A stretch of 64,000 nucleotides of DNA from Cinnamomum chago. Lineage: Eukaryota; Streptophyta; Magnoliopsida; Laurales; Lauraceae. The stretch's first letter is position 1, and each line of letters starts with the position of its first letter. Location: positions 62,988,501-63,052,500 of the forward strand of contig CP142457.1 in NCBI GenBank assembly GCA_038049695.1, written 5' to 3'. The translations under genes were made by a program, and so were the position numbers. This document shows positions 1 through 11,586 of this stretch, piece by piece. Under the pieces are notes generated by a model. The model did no database searches. It worked only from the letters and a program-made list of their open reading frames with translations, and was not told the DNA's origin.

Positions 1-1464
1 AAACAATTACAGTACTTAGGTCGACGGAGTAATTGGAAAAGAGAGTTGTGAGTATATCTTATAACCGCTCAATGGTGATTGATTTTTCTGATCGTGATTT
101 TTCTTCCTCGATAGGGTTTTTATGTAAAAATTGTGTTCACCTTCTTATAGTGTGTGATTGGTAAATTTTCTTGGCAGTTTGCTTTGATTTTATTCCGCTG
201 CATTGGTTATTGGGCTAGCATCCATTCTAGTAGATAAAAAGGACACTTTCATAAAGTAAATATATTAACTTCCAGTTTGATGGCTTTATAATGGTTGCTG
301 GCAATGAGATGAATCATAATTCCTACACTCATGAAAAAATACGAGTCGTGCATCGCCCAGGCATGATAACAGCTTTAATCGGCCGAGCTAGCCTTACACG
401 AACCAAAGGATAGGCCGTGCTAAGCTTGGGAGCTTTGGGCCGTGGCACAACACAACACAAGGCCTTGGTCGTGCCGTGCCAGGCCAAGGTGCCAAGGCCC
501 GACCCGACACAATATTTTATATAAAGACAAGGTTTAGTCTTTTATATATATAAAATATAAATTTTAAAATAATTAAAATTTTATTTTTTATTTGTAAATT
601 AGCATGAATGTTTGTGAATTTAGTCTAATAGTTTTGACTTTTTTAAGTTCCATTAAATCTCTTGAAGAGGCTTGTGGGACAGCCCGGGGCGGTACTGCCC
701 TCAACATGGCACTGAGATAAGTCTGAATTGGAGTCTTGTCCCCCAAAATCTCTTAAAGACCCTATTACAATTGGCTTTTCTGGTGCCTGGTGGTCTCTTT
801 TTAGCAAAAAAAGTATTAACGAACCATGAGTTACCTGGGACTAGGACTCTAGGAGGCAGACCATGGATGATGGATGGAACTTTATAGGAGAAAGAGAATT
901 GATGATGTCATGTACGTTGGTATTAGGCTTTGTGGATTTGGGCCCCACGGCACCCCTCAGTAATAAGACACCAACGCTTGCTTCTTCTTCCTTCATTCGT
1001 TTTCTTTTATCTTTCCTGAACGAAGAAACGGATGCTCCATGGTACCTCCTTCAATGTTATTTGAATGACTCTCTCCTTTATTGCCTAATGCCTATATAAA
1101 GAGTCAGTGAAGAAGAAGAAAACATTAGAAAAAAATCAGTCGTTTTCCCTTGACAATCTATGCCAAGAGGCCCTTTGAGTTTTGAGTAAATGAAAGAGGA
1201 AGAAATTCATTCTCAAAAGTTAAGGTCCAATCCATCCATAAAGAAGTTCACTAACTAATCATCCATCTTTAAGCATCTTAATTAACTCTTTATATTTTCA
1301 TGTCATTATATTTAAACATTCACTGTAATTCACTTTATAAATTAATTAGCTGAACATAACTATGAAAAACGAACATGAAACACACAAAACACGCACACTC
1401 AAGAGAAAAGACCTTTTCATGAATAAGAAAGAGAGAGAACTTCGATCATAATCTGGCAGTTGGG
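1..1464. other. intergenic DNA, no gene recognised
   Basis: No reading frame here looks like a protein. About 360-515 is GC-rich with reiterated GGCC and CCGTGCC words, as in interiors of plant hAT MITEs, but I could not find paired ends. A TATA-like CTATATAAAG lies at about 1091-1100, with no convincing coding sequence downstream. Confidence 0.4.
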
Positions 1465-2430
1465 AAATCATTTGCTATATTGCTTGAGAATCTGACAAGA
1501 CTTCATTAAATACACACAATCATCAGATTTATTTGAATTATTGAAATGATGTATCAAGGACTATAAGGTTCAAAGATGTGGTGTATTAAACTTCAATTGA
1601 TGGCAAACGATCATATACGGTCAAAGAAGATGGAAAACTTGTCTTCATTTTGGGGGGTGGGGGTGGGGGAATGAAAATTAAAAGAAGTCAATTAGATGAA
1701 TGGAATCTCACCTGTAGTTGTCACAAGACAATCCGTAGATGATCTCAGCGGCAGAACATAAATACGGATGGTAGACCAAAACTTAAATCCAAAACACCAA
1801 TTCACTGTTCCAGTATAGTGGTTCAAATATAAGAATTATATGTGATCAATTTGATAGTGAATCTTCTTATTAGAATGAAATTTATTTGCATCATCAGTGG
1901 TCAACTTTTGAAATCCCAACTGCTTAAGAATTTTCAAATGTATTGATCCATCATTGCCGTTTCAAATATGTTGATTACGTCTAAAATATATAATGTGGAC
2001 CTTTTTTTTTCACGCATTTTAGAAATATGAATGATTTAGATTGTGAGCATCACTCTTATTTAAATGAAATCTTTATTGCATATAGGAGGTAAATGGGGCA
2101 GTCATCTTTGACCATTTGGATTTGGCAGTAAATATGTTGATTTTTTCCCAGTGGTGATGGCAGCTTAAAAAATGATAAATTAATGAACTCGTCAAATAGT
2201 AGTTAAGGATATTTGTATGAGGATCAAAAGAACTCTTTTGGGGCAGCATTTGAAATTCTTCAGATGCTCCAGCAAGCTTTTCAAATCCTCTTGTATACCC
2301 CTTAATCCACGATGCTGAACTCTGATGGATTTAAAATGTTAAAAATGATATGTCAATGCGTAGAACTCCACTGATCAAATAACTAATTTTAGAGCCAATG
2401 CATTTATAGTTGAGTGACGTTGGTACGTTA

Positions 2431-3530
2431 GGCTCCGTTTGACATCATACCACTCAGACGTTTCTATGTTTCCACGTTCCCACGAGTTAAGGCATTGGGA
2501 AATGTGTTTGGTAACCTTAACATTTGTTCCATTGGTAACCTTAACATATGTTCCAAATTTTACTCTTGCTCGACCGATGTCTAGGATCTTGACTCACTGG
2601 CATAGGAAGTTCGAAACAAAAGACTTTCGGTTTTTTTTTAGAATCAACTTGCCGGCACAAATGCAATCACGCGTCCGTCTAAAGATCTTCCCGCAGCAGT
2701 CTCCAGATCTTCGCTTGTGTGCATTTCTCTATGGGCGCCTCTCTCTACACGTCGTTGCAACTCTCTTTCTTTGCGGCACCACTTTTCTCTCTCCGTAACT
2801 TATTTCTCAACCCTTTCTTTGATCTCTCTCAAACGTCTCTTCTCTCTCCATCTCTCCCCTTCTCTTTCTTCCCCTTTTCTCTCTGGCTTCACCCTCTCTC
2901 CCTCCTCTTTACCTACAGCTTTCAAGGAGTGGTGAAACATGCCATTTATGGAATTAACCTACCTTATCATGTCCCACCATATATAGGGTTTTGGATTTTG
3001 AGCAACGATAAGGGAGATTTGCCCAATGGATGGATTGGAAAGAAATGTATAGACGAAGAGTTTGGTTACAGAGGGGGATGATTGTCGAAGCCATGAAAGA
3101 AGATCTTCCCATGGGTTTGTTTGATATGATTGAGATGGATACATGTCTACAGTAGACAAGATTCAGAGTATTATTTGGTTGGTGAAATTTGAATGGGGAA
3201 GAGGATATGAAAAGGATGAGTTTGGATCTGATATGAGATCTGAATAAAACTCAATCAAAATTGTAGATCGAAGGATTTTCTTAGTTGAATCATATTGACT
3301 ATTCCATTTATCATTCTCGCTCGTCTCTATTTTTATTTCCTATTTTCATATATTTATATATATATATATATATATTTTGGAACAACCCTAATGTTATCAA
3401 ACATGGGGAATAATTTGACATAATAATGCCAAATGAGTTTTCTACTGTCTACTCTCAACACAATCTAACTCAGCAAAACTCAATCTCAGCGTAGAATCAA
3501 GAACAACAAGAAACGATGCCAAACGAGCCA
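2431..3530. mobile_element. non-autonomous PIF/Harbinger-like element in ERF copy A upstream region
   Basis: The left end GGCTCCGTTTGACATC and the right end, read inverted as GGCTCGTTTGGCATC, form imperfect terminal inverted repeats. Both ends are flanked by TTA (2428-2430 and 3531-3533), the target preference of PIF/Harbinger elements. The paralogous upstream region of copy B lacks this element, which supports insertion after duplication. The right terminus is uncertain by one base. The interior has a 24-bp duplication near 2507-2555 and an AT microsatellite at about 3355-3376. No transposase was seen. Confidence 0.6.
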
Positions 3531-3770
3531 TTAGTTTTACACACATGCCCAAGAGTCGATTCCTGGCCTTTTCGATAACCCAACATAGCAAAAATCAAAA
3601 TTAAAAGAAAAAACAAATTTCATAAATCTCACTCACAACAAATATCATTGTTGTTAGGCACTCCCAACCTATTGAATTCCCATTACAGGGGGAACCATTT
3701 CCCATTAATCATCCGGATGGCCAAGTGAAGGCTTTCATACCCTGACCCAACGAAGTCAGCACATCCGTGT

Positions 3771-3957
3771 TTGACCACGTGTCCATGAAAGTTGAACGAC
3801 CAAAATGAACCCCATCAAAGGGCCTTTAAAAATCAAAGGAAAAAGAAAAAGTGGGGTACTTCTTTTGCCCCCTTCCTCTCATGTGGATGTGGTCCATGTG
3901 GATAGCCAGCCCACTTGCTTCATTTTTGTTTAAATTCTACTTTTCTTGGCACACGTG
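3771..3957 (+). promoter_or_regulatory. conserved W-box/G-box module of ERF copy A
   Basis: TTGACC (3771-3776) shares its last base with CACGTG (3776-3781), making a fused W-box and G-box. A second CACGTG is at 3952-3957. The same three sites occur in the same order upstream of copy B. W-boxes bind WRKY factors and G-boxes bind bZIP/bHLH factors; regulation by these is an inference from the motifs. Confidence 0.55.
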
Positions 3958-3984
3958 GGTCTTTTCGTTTCAATTCTAATTCGC

Positions 3985-3991
3985 AGCCGCC
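3985..3991 (+). promoter_or_regulatory. GCC-box-like site in ERF copy A promoter
   Basis: AGCCGCC matches the core GCC box recognised by group IX ERF proteins, about 320 bp upstream of the ATG. The aligned position in copy B reads AGCCGAG, so the site is private to copy A. Auto- or cross-regulation is only a possibility. Confidence 0.4.
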
Positions 3992-4193
3992 ACGGCCCAC
4001 ATGCTAACGTTACCTAACGACGAACTTGCCTCCCCCAACTTGCAACCATACGAAACCACTTCGCTCGACCCCTCAAATCATTAAAAATTAAAAAAAAAAC
4101 GCGACACGATAACTACTGGCGATCATTCCACATCCACATGGAACCGGGTACGAAATTCTACTGGCCCTTCTGAATCTCGAACACCTAGACTAG

Positions 4194-4203
4194 ATATATA
4201 AAA
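4194..4203 (+). promoter_or_regulatory. TATA box of ERF copy A
   Basis: ATATATAAAA is followed by a CT-rich stretch (about 4208-4255) and lies about 105 bp before the ATG at 4307. The aligned position in copy B also carries a TATA-like element. Confidence 0.6.
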
Positions 4204-4306
4204 ACACCACACTCCCTCTCCTACTACTCTCATTCACTTGCATTCTTCTTCTCCAACTTTTCTCCTGAAACATTCTCTCGATCTCATCCAGAAACATCTG
4301 AGTTTC

Positions 4307-5302
4307 ATGGCGAATGTTCTCGATCTCATCCAGAAACATCTTCTAGACGACTTCGAATCCTTCCTCCACGATCAGACACCCAGAATCTCTGTAAAGACAG
4401 AGGTTCTGACTCAGGATTCCGATTGCTTCTCCTCTTCTCCATTCTACCAACAGAAACGTGAAATCTTTCGCGATTTCTCACAGCTGGAAACTACTCCCAC
4501 CTGTTTTCATACCTCCGAATCAAAGGAAGAAGTCAAAAACTCTAACAACGATTTGGCATTCGAGTTTCTTCCATTTCTGAAACAGAACAACTCCATCTTT
4601 GAGCAAGATGATTTCCTCTTTTGGGACAAAAAGTCTCAGCTTCAGCAGCTTAACTTGAATCACTCAAAAAATAAGGAAATCTCCAATTCAGAGGAAATAC
4701 CAAATCCTCGGCGCCAGAAAACCACGGCCAAGTCGTCTAAATCGAGCTTCTCCCACCGTCGACCATCCCTCGAGATCTCCCTTCCTCCTCCTGTTACGAA
4801 GCTCGAGATGCCGGAGACTGCAGCGCCTCCGGCGTCCGCCGCAGCTTCTGACGAGAAACGGCATTACAGAGGCGTACGGCAGCGACCGTGGGGGAAATTC
4901 GCGGCGGAGATTCGGGATCCGAGCCGCCGAGGAGTTAGGGTTTGGCTCGGGACCTTCGAGACGGCGATCGAAGCGGCGAGAGCTTACGACCGCGCGGCCT
5001 TTCAAATGCGCGGGATGAAAGCGATCCTCAACTTCCCGCTCGATGCCGGAAAATGGGATGAGCCGGTAGTTGCCTGCCGGAAAAGACGCCGTGTAACGGA
5101 ATCTAGTATAGGAGCAGAGGAACACCAAAATAAGCCTGTTTCACCACCGCCAGAATCGGGCTGCGTCGGATCCTCTGAGGGTATTCCGTTAACGCCGTCG
5201 GGCTGGACAGGCTTTTGGGAGGGCCCCGAGTTGACGGCCTTTAACGTTCCTCTTCTGTCTCCGTTATGCCCTTTTGGGTATCCACAGCTCACCGTTATTT
5301 GA
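4307..5302 (+). CDS. ERF transcription factor, group IX (ERF5/ERF6-like), copy A
   Basis: Encodes a 331-residue nuclear transcription factor of the AP2/ERF family without introns. Residues 3-16 ([14 protein letters not shown]) match the amphipathic N-terminal motif of group IXb ERFs. The AP2/ERF DNA-binding domain spans about residues 186-244, with the [18 protein letters not shown] strand region and [16 protein letters not shown] helix. A basic CRKRRR cluster follows and may be a nuclear localisation signal. Family members bind GCC boxes in stress and ethylene/jasmonate-responsive genes. The first ATG after the TATA box is 4307; the frame is open further upstream but only from a TTG that would lie in the 5' leader. 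The C-terminal tail keeps GYPQLTVI but has only one Ser-Pro (LSPLCP), where copy B has two. The AP2 domain has RGMKAILNF where many relatives have Ser. Exact orthology is not established. Confidence 0.93.
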   Translation: MANVLDLIQKHLLDDFESFLHDQTPRISVKTEVLTQDSDCFSSSPFYQQKREIFRDFSQLETTPTCFHTSESKEEVKNSNNDLAFEFLPFLKQNNSIFEQDDFLFWDKKSQLQQLNLNHSKNKEISNSEEIPNPRRQKTTAKSSKSSFSHRRPSLEISLPPPVTKLEMPETAAPPASAAASDEKRHYRGVRQRPWGKFAAEIRDPSRRGVRVWLGTFETAIEAARAYDRAAFQMRGMKAILNFPLDAGKWDEPVVACRKRRRVTESSIGAEEHQNKPVSPPPESGCVGSSEGIPLTPSGWTGFWEGPELTAFNVPLLSPLCPFGYPQLTVI

Positions 5303-5520
5303 AATTGAAATTGCTCGTTCGAACTTCAAACATGTGTATGTAAATACGAAAATTTCATACATATCCTGGGTTTGCAATATTGAATTTGTTTGTTTTCTTT
5401 TGTTCATAGATTGTTGTTGTAATTGTAAGAAGTGGAAAAGGTGGCTTGTGATATGGAGAGAGATTCGTTTATTCTTTAATTTAAATGTTGATTCCTTTTG
5501 AAAGAAAATAAATAAATTAA

Positions 5521-6074
5521 CTTTTGAGTCTCATGAGATAAGGCTTTATAATTGATGATGATGATGATGATATGAATGATAATTGGTATACTCACATGCA
5601 CACCTTTAGTGTAATAAGGCTGCTCATGTTGCCTATTCACCAATATCTACTTGCCAAATTATATATAGTTACATATAAATTGGAGTGATTAGGGTGTGGG
5701 AAAATTTTAACTAAGTTAATCCTTTTTAAGTAATATTCCATTTTGTGATAATCATTAATGGAAAAAACTACCTCTTATTTTTTTAAAAGTCAAAACGTTA
5801 TTCTCTCATTCCAGTAAATAATAAAGATTTCCCCCTTTGTTATCAAAAAGATAGAAATGGCACATTCCGCTTCTCATGACATAAAATAACAAAGACTAAA
5901 TGTGAACTTTAAAACTTAAACCTTTTAATTTGACACTTTCGGATTTTCACATCTCTTAATTTGAACTTATATATATATATATATATATAACCACTCAGGC
6001 CTCCGCTAACCCTTTTTTTTTTCTCATCACAGCCTTGATAAATTGTTATCTCGTCAAAAGGTCGGTTTGTTGTT
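5521..6074. other. spacer between ERF duplication copies
   Basis: AT-rich spacer with a GAT trinucleotide repeat near 5555-5572 and a TA repeat near 5969-5989. No gene or transposon ends recognised. Confidence 0.4.
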
Positions 6075-6367
6075 GATACGATGAAAATTATTTGTTATAT
6101 TGGTTGAAAATCCGACGAGATTTGATTAAATACACACGATCATCACAATTTATTTGAATTATTGATGTGATGAACCAAGGACTATAATTTTGAAAGATGT
6201 GGCGAAAGAAGTATGAACCCTTCAATTGATGAAAACGATCAAAGAAGATGGAGGATTTCTCTTCATTGAGGAAAAAATGTAAATAATATCTTTCATAAGT
6301 ATCTTCAATTAAATGAATGGAATCTTACCAATAGCTGTCACACGACCATCGATGGATCATCTATGCG

Positions 6368-6535
6368 CAGGGGTGGACCAGAAAATGGTACGCAGGGAGG
6401 GGGCCAAATGAAAATTATTAAAAAAAATTTTAATAATTTAGGAGTAAAAATAAAAAATTACAAAAAATTTAGTGGTAAAAAATAAAATTTTGAAAACTTA
6501 AGGGGCGCCAAGGCCTACAAGTAGGTCCGCCCCTG
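6368..6535. mobile_element. 168-bp hAT-type MITE
   Basis: The ends CAGGGGTGGACC and GGTCCGCCCCTG are inverted repeats (11 of 12). They are flanked by an imperfect 8-bp duplication, TCTATGCG (6360-6367) and TGTATGAG (6536-6543), the target length of hAT transposons. The matching position in copy A (about 1738-1760) lacks it. Too short to encode anything. Confidence 0.65.
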
Positions 6536-7181
6536 TGTATGAGGCAGGACGTCAATATGGGAATTTTTTTTTTTTTTTTGGTCTATGATGGTAGACGAAT
6601 ACTTGAATCCAAATCGTTAATTCACCGTTCCGGAACAGTGGTTCAAACACATTATTTGTAGATGGTGGATCTTCTGATTAAATAAAATTTGTTCTCACCA
6701 TCAGTGGTCCACTTTTGAAATCCCAACTGTAAAAAAGTTCTACCTGGTATTGTTCTATGATTGCAATTTCAGACATGGTTATCACGTCTATAATATATAG
6801 TGTGACTTTTATTTTATTCACGTACGTATTTAAGAAACATGACCAGTTCAGATAGTGAGCATAACTCCTATGAAATTTTCATTTCATGTGAGAGAGGTAA
6901 ATGGGGGCAGTCATCTTTGAACATTCAGATTTGACACTAAATATGTTGATTTTAGTAGTTAAGGATATTTGTATGAGGATCAGGTGAATTCTTTTAGGGT
7001 AGGTATTTGTAATTCTTGAGATGTTGTAGCAAGCTTTTCAAATGCTCCTGCATACCCCCAACATTCATCCATGATGCTTAACTTTGATGGATTTAAACGG
7101 TTATAAATGATATTTCAAAATGTCGAACTCCACTGACCAAATAACTAATTTCAAAGCCAACACACTTACGGTTAGCACCTA

Positions 7182-8218
7182 CTAGCAACACCCCGTGCAA
7201 TGCACGGTCCACCTTGATTTTCTTGAGTTGATACTGGGACCCACGTGGGCCACCCAATGACACATGATCCGTGGATCCGAAAGAAGACACATGGGCGACC
7301 CAATAGGTACTGGACCCGTGTGAGGTGGACCATGTTTGACTCACCATCCAGCGTCTGATCAAAGAGAGGGAGAGTACGTATTTTACGAAATAGTTAAGAA
7401 GCGTGAATTTTTTTATTTTTTATTTTTTATTTTTAAGTTTCAGTCATTATTTGTTCCATTCAGTTTCTTACGTTGATACCGGGACCCAGGTAGGCCACCG
7501 GATGACCCATTAGATCCGTGGATCCGAAGGAGAATGAGGACCCACCAGATACCCATTATGTGGTGGACCCGTGCAAATTGGGCCCTGTTTAGCCCACCAT
7601 CCAGCGTCTGATCAAAGAGATGGAGAGGACTTATTTTAGGAAGCTGAGAATTTTTTTTTTTTTAAGCTTCAGTCATTGTTTGTGCCATACAGTTGTTCCG
7701 CTTGATTTTCTTGCGTTGATACTGGGACATAGGTGAGCCGAAGGAGGACCCATCGGCGACCCATTAGGTGGTGGACCCGTGTGAGGTGGGCCATGTTTAG
7801 CCCACCATCTAGCTTCTAGTCAGAGAGAGGGAGAGTACGTGTTTTAAGAAGCAGTTAAGAAGCGAGAATTTTTTTTTTTTTTTTTAGTTTCAGTTATTGT
7901 TTGGGTCATTCAGTTTCTTGTGTTGATACCGGGACCTAGGTGGGCCACCCGATGACCCATCTGATCCGTGGATCAAAAGGAGGACCCACCAGCGACCCAT
8001 TAGGTGGTGGACCCGTGCCCATCCAGCGTCTGATCAAAGAGAAGGAGATGACGTGTTTTAGGAAACAGTTAAGAATTCTTCAATTAGTTAATTTTTTAGG
8101 AAACGTCTGCTCCTCTAATTCTTCTTCCCTTTCTCTTCTAACAGGTGTCGTCATGTAAGGATAATAACATGACAGGTGTCGTCATGCAAGGGAGACTACA
8201 TTCCCTTAGTAATATAGA
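7182..8218 (-). mobile_element. non-autonomous Helitron (1037 bp)
   Basis: Read on the minus strand it starts with TCTATATTACTAAGGG and ends with CTAG. A hairpin CCGTGCA/TGCACGG (7193-7207 on +) stops eight bases before the terminal CTAG. The flanks are host A at 7181 and host T at 8219, so it sits between A and T with no target duplication, as Helitrons do. Copy A has no such insertion at the aligned site. The interior is a four-unit tandem repeat and encodes no Rep/helicase. Confidence 0.8.
7226..8060. repeat. four tandem repeats inside the Helitron
   Basis: Units begin with GTTGATAC at 7226, 7472, 7714 and 7922, so the period is about 210-245 bp. Each carries the words GGACCC, CCCATTAGG or a variant, CCAGCGTCTGATCAAAGAGA or a close variant, and a T-rich run. 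Units 2 and 4 are the most alike by eye. Confidence 0.8.
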
Positions 8219-8469
8219 TTTCACATACATGCCCAAAAATCAATATGTGGGTCTTGGCCACTAACCCAACTTAGCAAGGAAAAAAGAAAAGAGCCTTTTA
8301 CAAAAAAGCCCCTATATTTTTGCACGACCTCAAAAAAGCCCCTGCATTTTATCTTTTTACTAAAAACCACCCTTGACTAACGGTCGGACATTCCAAAAAT
8401 TGTTGCTCCCGTTAATTCTCTCCTTCTTTTCCCTTCCTTGACAGTTTTACCCCTTTTCTATTAGTTAAA

Positions 8470-9196
8470 GAGTGCTGCTACCTACACACTGCAAAAATCC
8501 CTCCACACACTGTAATTTAAAAACAAAAAAAAAAACCTAAACTTCCCTCTCCCCCTCCTTCCCTCTCTCTCCCTCTCCCTGGTTCGGCAACCCCACCTGC
8601 CACCGCCTTGTGCCTACCCCGCCAGGTGTCGCCCTGCGCCGACCCATCTCCCTCTCCCTCACCTTCCCTCTCTCTCCCTATCCCTGCTCCCAGGTCTTTT
8701 TGTACCCACCCGCCCTCATCCCCATCCCCAGCCCTACCCCCACCATCCCTTCAGTGTTGCCAAAGCGGAGTGAGGGAAAGGGAGGGAGAGGGAGAGGGAG
8801 AGGGAGAGGGCAGGAAAGGACTGCTGGCGACGGGTGGCGGGCGAGCGAGAGAGGGAGAAGCATAGGGAGGAGGGATTTCAAGCAGGGGCCGGCGAGGGGA
8901 GAGGGGGAGAGAGGAAGAGCGAGGGAGAGAAAGGGGGGAGATAGGGAAAGGGATGGTGTTGCCTGAAAGGGGGAAATGGGGAAAGGGAGAAGGAGAGAGC
9001 GGGCGGGGGCGGCCGATGGCGGAGAAGACAGATAGGGAGACGAAGAAGGAGAGTGAGAGGGATCGGCATCGGCATCGGCAACGAGGGTGGCCGGAGAAGG
9101 GACAAGGAGAGGGGTAGTTTAGGGATTTCTTTTTTATTTTTTATTTTTTAAATTGTAGTATGGAGGGATTTTTACGGTGTGTAGATAGCCACTCTC
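8470..9196. mobile_element. nested MULE-type MITE, 727 bp, GA/CT-rich interior
   Basis: The ends GAGTGCTGCTACCTACACAC and, inverted, GAGAGTGGCTATCTACACAC form TIRs of about 47 bp. They are flanked by a perfect 9-bp duplication TTAGTTAAA (8461-8469 and 9197-9205), the target length of Mutator-like elements. The interior is CT-rich to about 8720 and GA-rich from 8765 to 9115, so the strands could fold back. Long open frames here are low-complexity artefacts. Confidence 0.88.
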
Positions 9197-9413
9197 TTAG
9201 TTAAAAGATAGAAAGTCATATTTGCCTTTTGTATCATCAACCAATGACCTCTTGGGGGCCGGCTCGCACCTTTTACGAGCTTTAGCATCACTGCATCATG
9301 ATACAATACGCATAATGCATGGGGTTTTCTATGCCGTTCATTATTTTATTTTTTTTGAAATGTTATGGTCCAATGAGTTTAAAGTTGGGATGATTGCTAA
9401 TTCCTTGAACTAA

Positions 9414-10370
9414 ATGTGTTGAAGATGGTAAATTAATCATAGGTGGGCCATTTATTTTAAACCTAAAAGTTAATTAATTTTCTCATGTAAATCAAGTGTC
9501 ATAGTTTAATCCAAGGGTTGTCGAGGTTCAGATTGGGTTAGGTCAGAATTTATTCCCTAATTGTGTTGAAAAGGTGGATTGATGAAAGGTGGCCCATTCA
9601 TTTTCCACCTAAAAATTTAATCAAGCATTTAGATGCTATACTTTTCCCAATTGAACTCAAACGTTGGGAAAGGTCGGTTAGATATCTAGTTAGAATCACT
9701 GCTAACTTGTTGGACTAAAGTGCTCAAAATGGCGAATTGATCAAAGGTGAGCCATTCAATTTTGTACCTAGAACTTTATCCATGTTTTAGGTGCGTTACT
9801 TGTCATAAATGTATCCAATGGTTGAACCCGGTTTAGATTACTTTTAGGTTGATTTGATTGCCAATACCTAGGACTAATATGTTGAAAATGGTAGAATGAT
9901 CAAAGGTGGCCCATTTTTATCCAAGAGTATATAAATTATTTATGTGTATTACCTGTCATGATAATTGAATCCAATGGTTGCACCAAGGTCGGAAGCCTAA
10001 TTCATTGGAGAAAGTGTGTTGGAAATGGTGGATTGATCAAAGGCGGGGCATTTATTTGTGTACCCAGACGCTTATCTGTTTTCTAAGTGGATACCTAGCT
10101 ATTACAATTGAATCCAGGGTTGTAGCAGGGTCATATTGGTTTTAGGTTGGATGGCAGAAAGTTCATTGGACAATGTGTGTTGAAAATGATTGATTGATCA
10201 AAGGTGTGCCATTTTTACTTAAAAGTTCATCAATTTTTAGATGCATTACCTATCATATATAATTGAATGCAATAGATGGACACAAGGGTTGGATCGGTTT
10301 GAAGTTGGAATCACTCAACTCCACTAGACTGGGTGTGTCGAAGATGAGTGATCAAAGGTGGGCCTCCTAT
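9414..10370. repeat. degenerate tandem array, about seven units of 136-160 bp
   Basis: A word close to GTTGAAAATGGTGGATTGAT followed by CAAAGGTGGGCCATT recurs at about 9415, 9562, 9720, 9880, 10015, 10176 and 10334. Between them other conserved words (TCCAATGGTTG, ATTACCTGTCAT) recur once per unit. It occupies the core of the 8291-11752 element. Confidence 0.8.
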
Positions 10371-10574
10371 TGATGGGGCCCACATGGTTGCCGGCATTAA
10401 AAGAATGGAGAGAAAAGGGCGATCACTTGACATCCTGCAGTGGGTAGCATGAAAATCATACTGTGATTTCTACCCATGCAGGAGTGTGATAAACATGTGG
10501 CTACTTTTGTCTTTCAACTAAAGAATTAGGGTAAATGGGTTAAAATAAAAAAATCTTTTGTTTCTTTTCAATAA

Positions 10575-11586
10575 GGGAAATACTACTGGCACACGGAGTT
10601 TTTCTTTTTCCACACAAATTCTCTTTATACACATCACAATAATTTAAAAATAATTTTATTTCTTTTCACACACACCAAAAATTTCCAAATTACCCATCCT
10701 TCCATTTCCCTCTTTCTTCCCACACACATCCTCTTTCCTTTCTTCCCACACACAAATCACAACCGGACCTTTCCACATCTCCTGCATCTCGGTCTCTCTG
10801 GCATTCTTCCGGTGTTTCCAATCCTCTACACCATCTCATCTTCCAAAGGTAAATGTTTTTTTTTTCCACCATTGCCATTTCGTTCTTTTCAATTCCCCAT
10901 TTCTTCTTTACCATTTTATCCACCGTAGATTACATTTTTTTTTCATAAAAACTTATTATGGGGGATAGATTCACATTTAATGTAAACTATTACAAACAAT
11001 GGTAGTGTTTTTTCACGCATTTGGACTAATTTTAAGGTCTCGCACGGGTTTTTCATGCAGAAATCGTGATTGTTCGTACTGTACTTCCGAACATACAACA
11101 TATGTTCGGTACTATATATCCGAACATGTGCATTCTGTTCAGACCTGAAAGACCATACATATCAAAACCTGCAACTTGTTTCAAGCTAGAAAAAATTATA
11201 AGAAGTGGCAAAAATACTAAAAAAATAACAAAGAAACGGAAGAAGATGGAATGGAAAAAGGCACCTTTTGATAGTTGATTTCTTCTTTCATTGCACTAGA
11301 AAATCTTAGAGATGGAATGAAAAAAGATAAGTACAAGTAGAAAGAAAGATGAAGGAAATGGAGGTAGAAGAGTTGCCCAAAACCGTTGTGTGAGGAAAGT
11401 GGAGAGTGAGATTGGTGGGAGAATGGGATAGGGAAGAAGATGAACTTATGAAAAGAAAAAAATATGTTTTGAGTTTTTGTGGGATAATGAGTATTTTGGT
11501 CATTCATAAAGGGGTAAAAATGTAATAAAAAAAGATAAATTCCTTGTGTGGGAAATGTAAAAGATTTTGTGCCAATAGAATGACCC
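10575..11586. mobile_element. nested MULE-type MITE, 1012 bp
   Basis: The ends GGGAAATACTACTGGCACAC and, inverted, GGGTCATTCTATTGGCACAA form TIRs of about 45 bp. They are flanked by a near-perfect 9-bp duplication, TTTCAATAA (10566-10574) and TTTCAGTAA (11587-11595). Inside, CCGAACAT and ATGTTCGG words near 11087-11140 make a small hairpin. No transposase; short open frames are not convincing. Confidence 0.8.

Larger units (their letters stand above)
1465..5520 (+). repeat. tandem segmental duplication, copy A (ERF gene plus upstream DNA)
   Basis: Sequence from about 1465 onward matches the region starting near 6075 in the same order: the block around 1495-1640 matches 6115-6250, 1880-1935 matches 6655-6735, 2330-2400 matches 7080-7165, and the promoter, coding region and 3' flank match copy B. 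The match resumes across insertions private to each copy. The duplication therefore covers several kb upstream of the ERF gene, not only the gene. Boundaries are approximate because similarity fades at the edges. Confidence 0.8.

Noticed and set aside
8540..9110. Open frames of 70-118 codons on both strands
   Set aside because: They are products of CT/GA low-complexity sequence inside a MITE and consist of Pro/Ser or Arg/Gly/Glu repeats.
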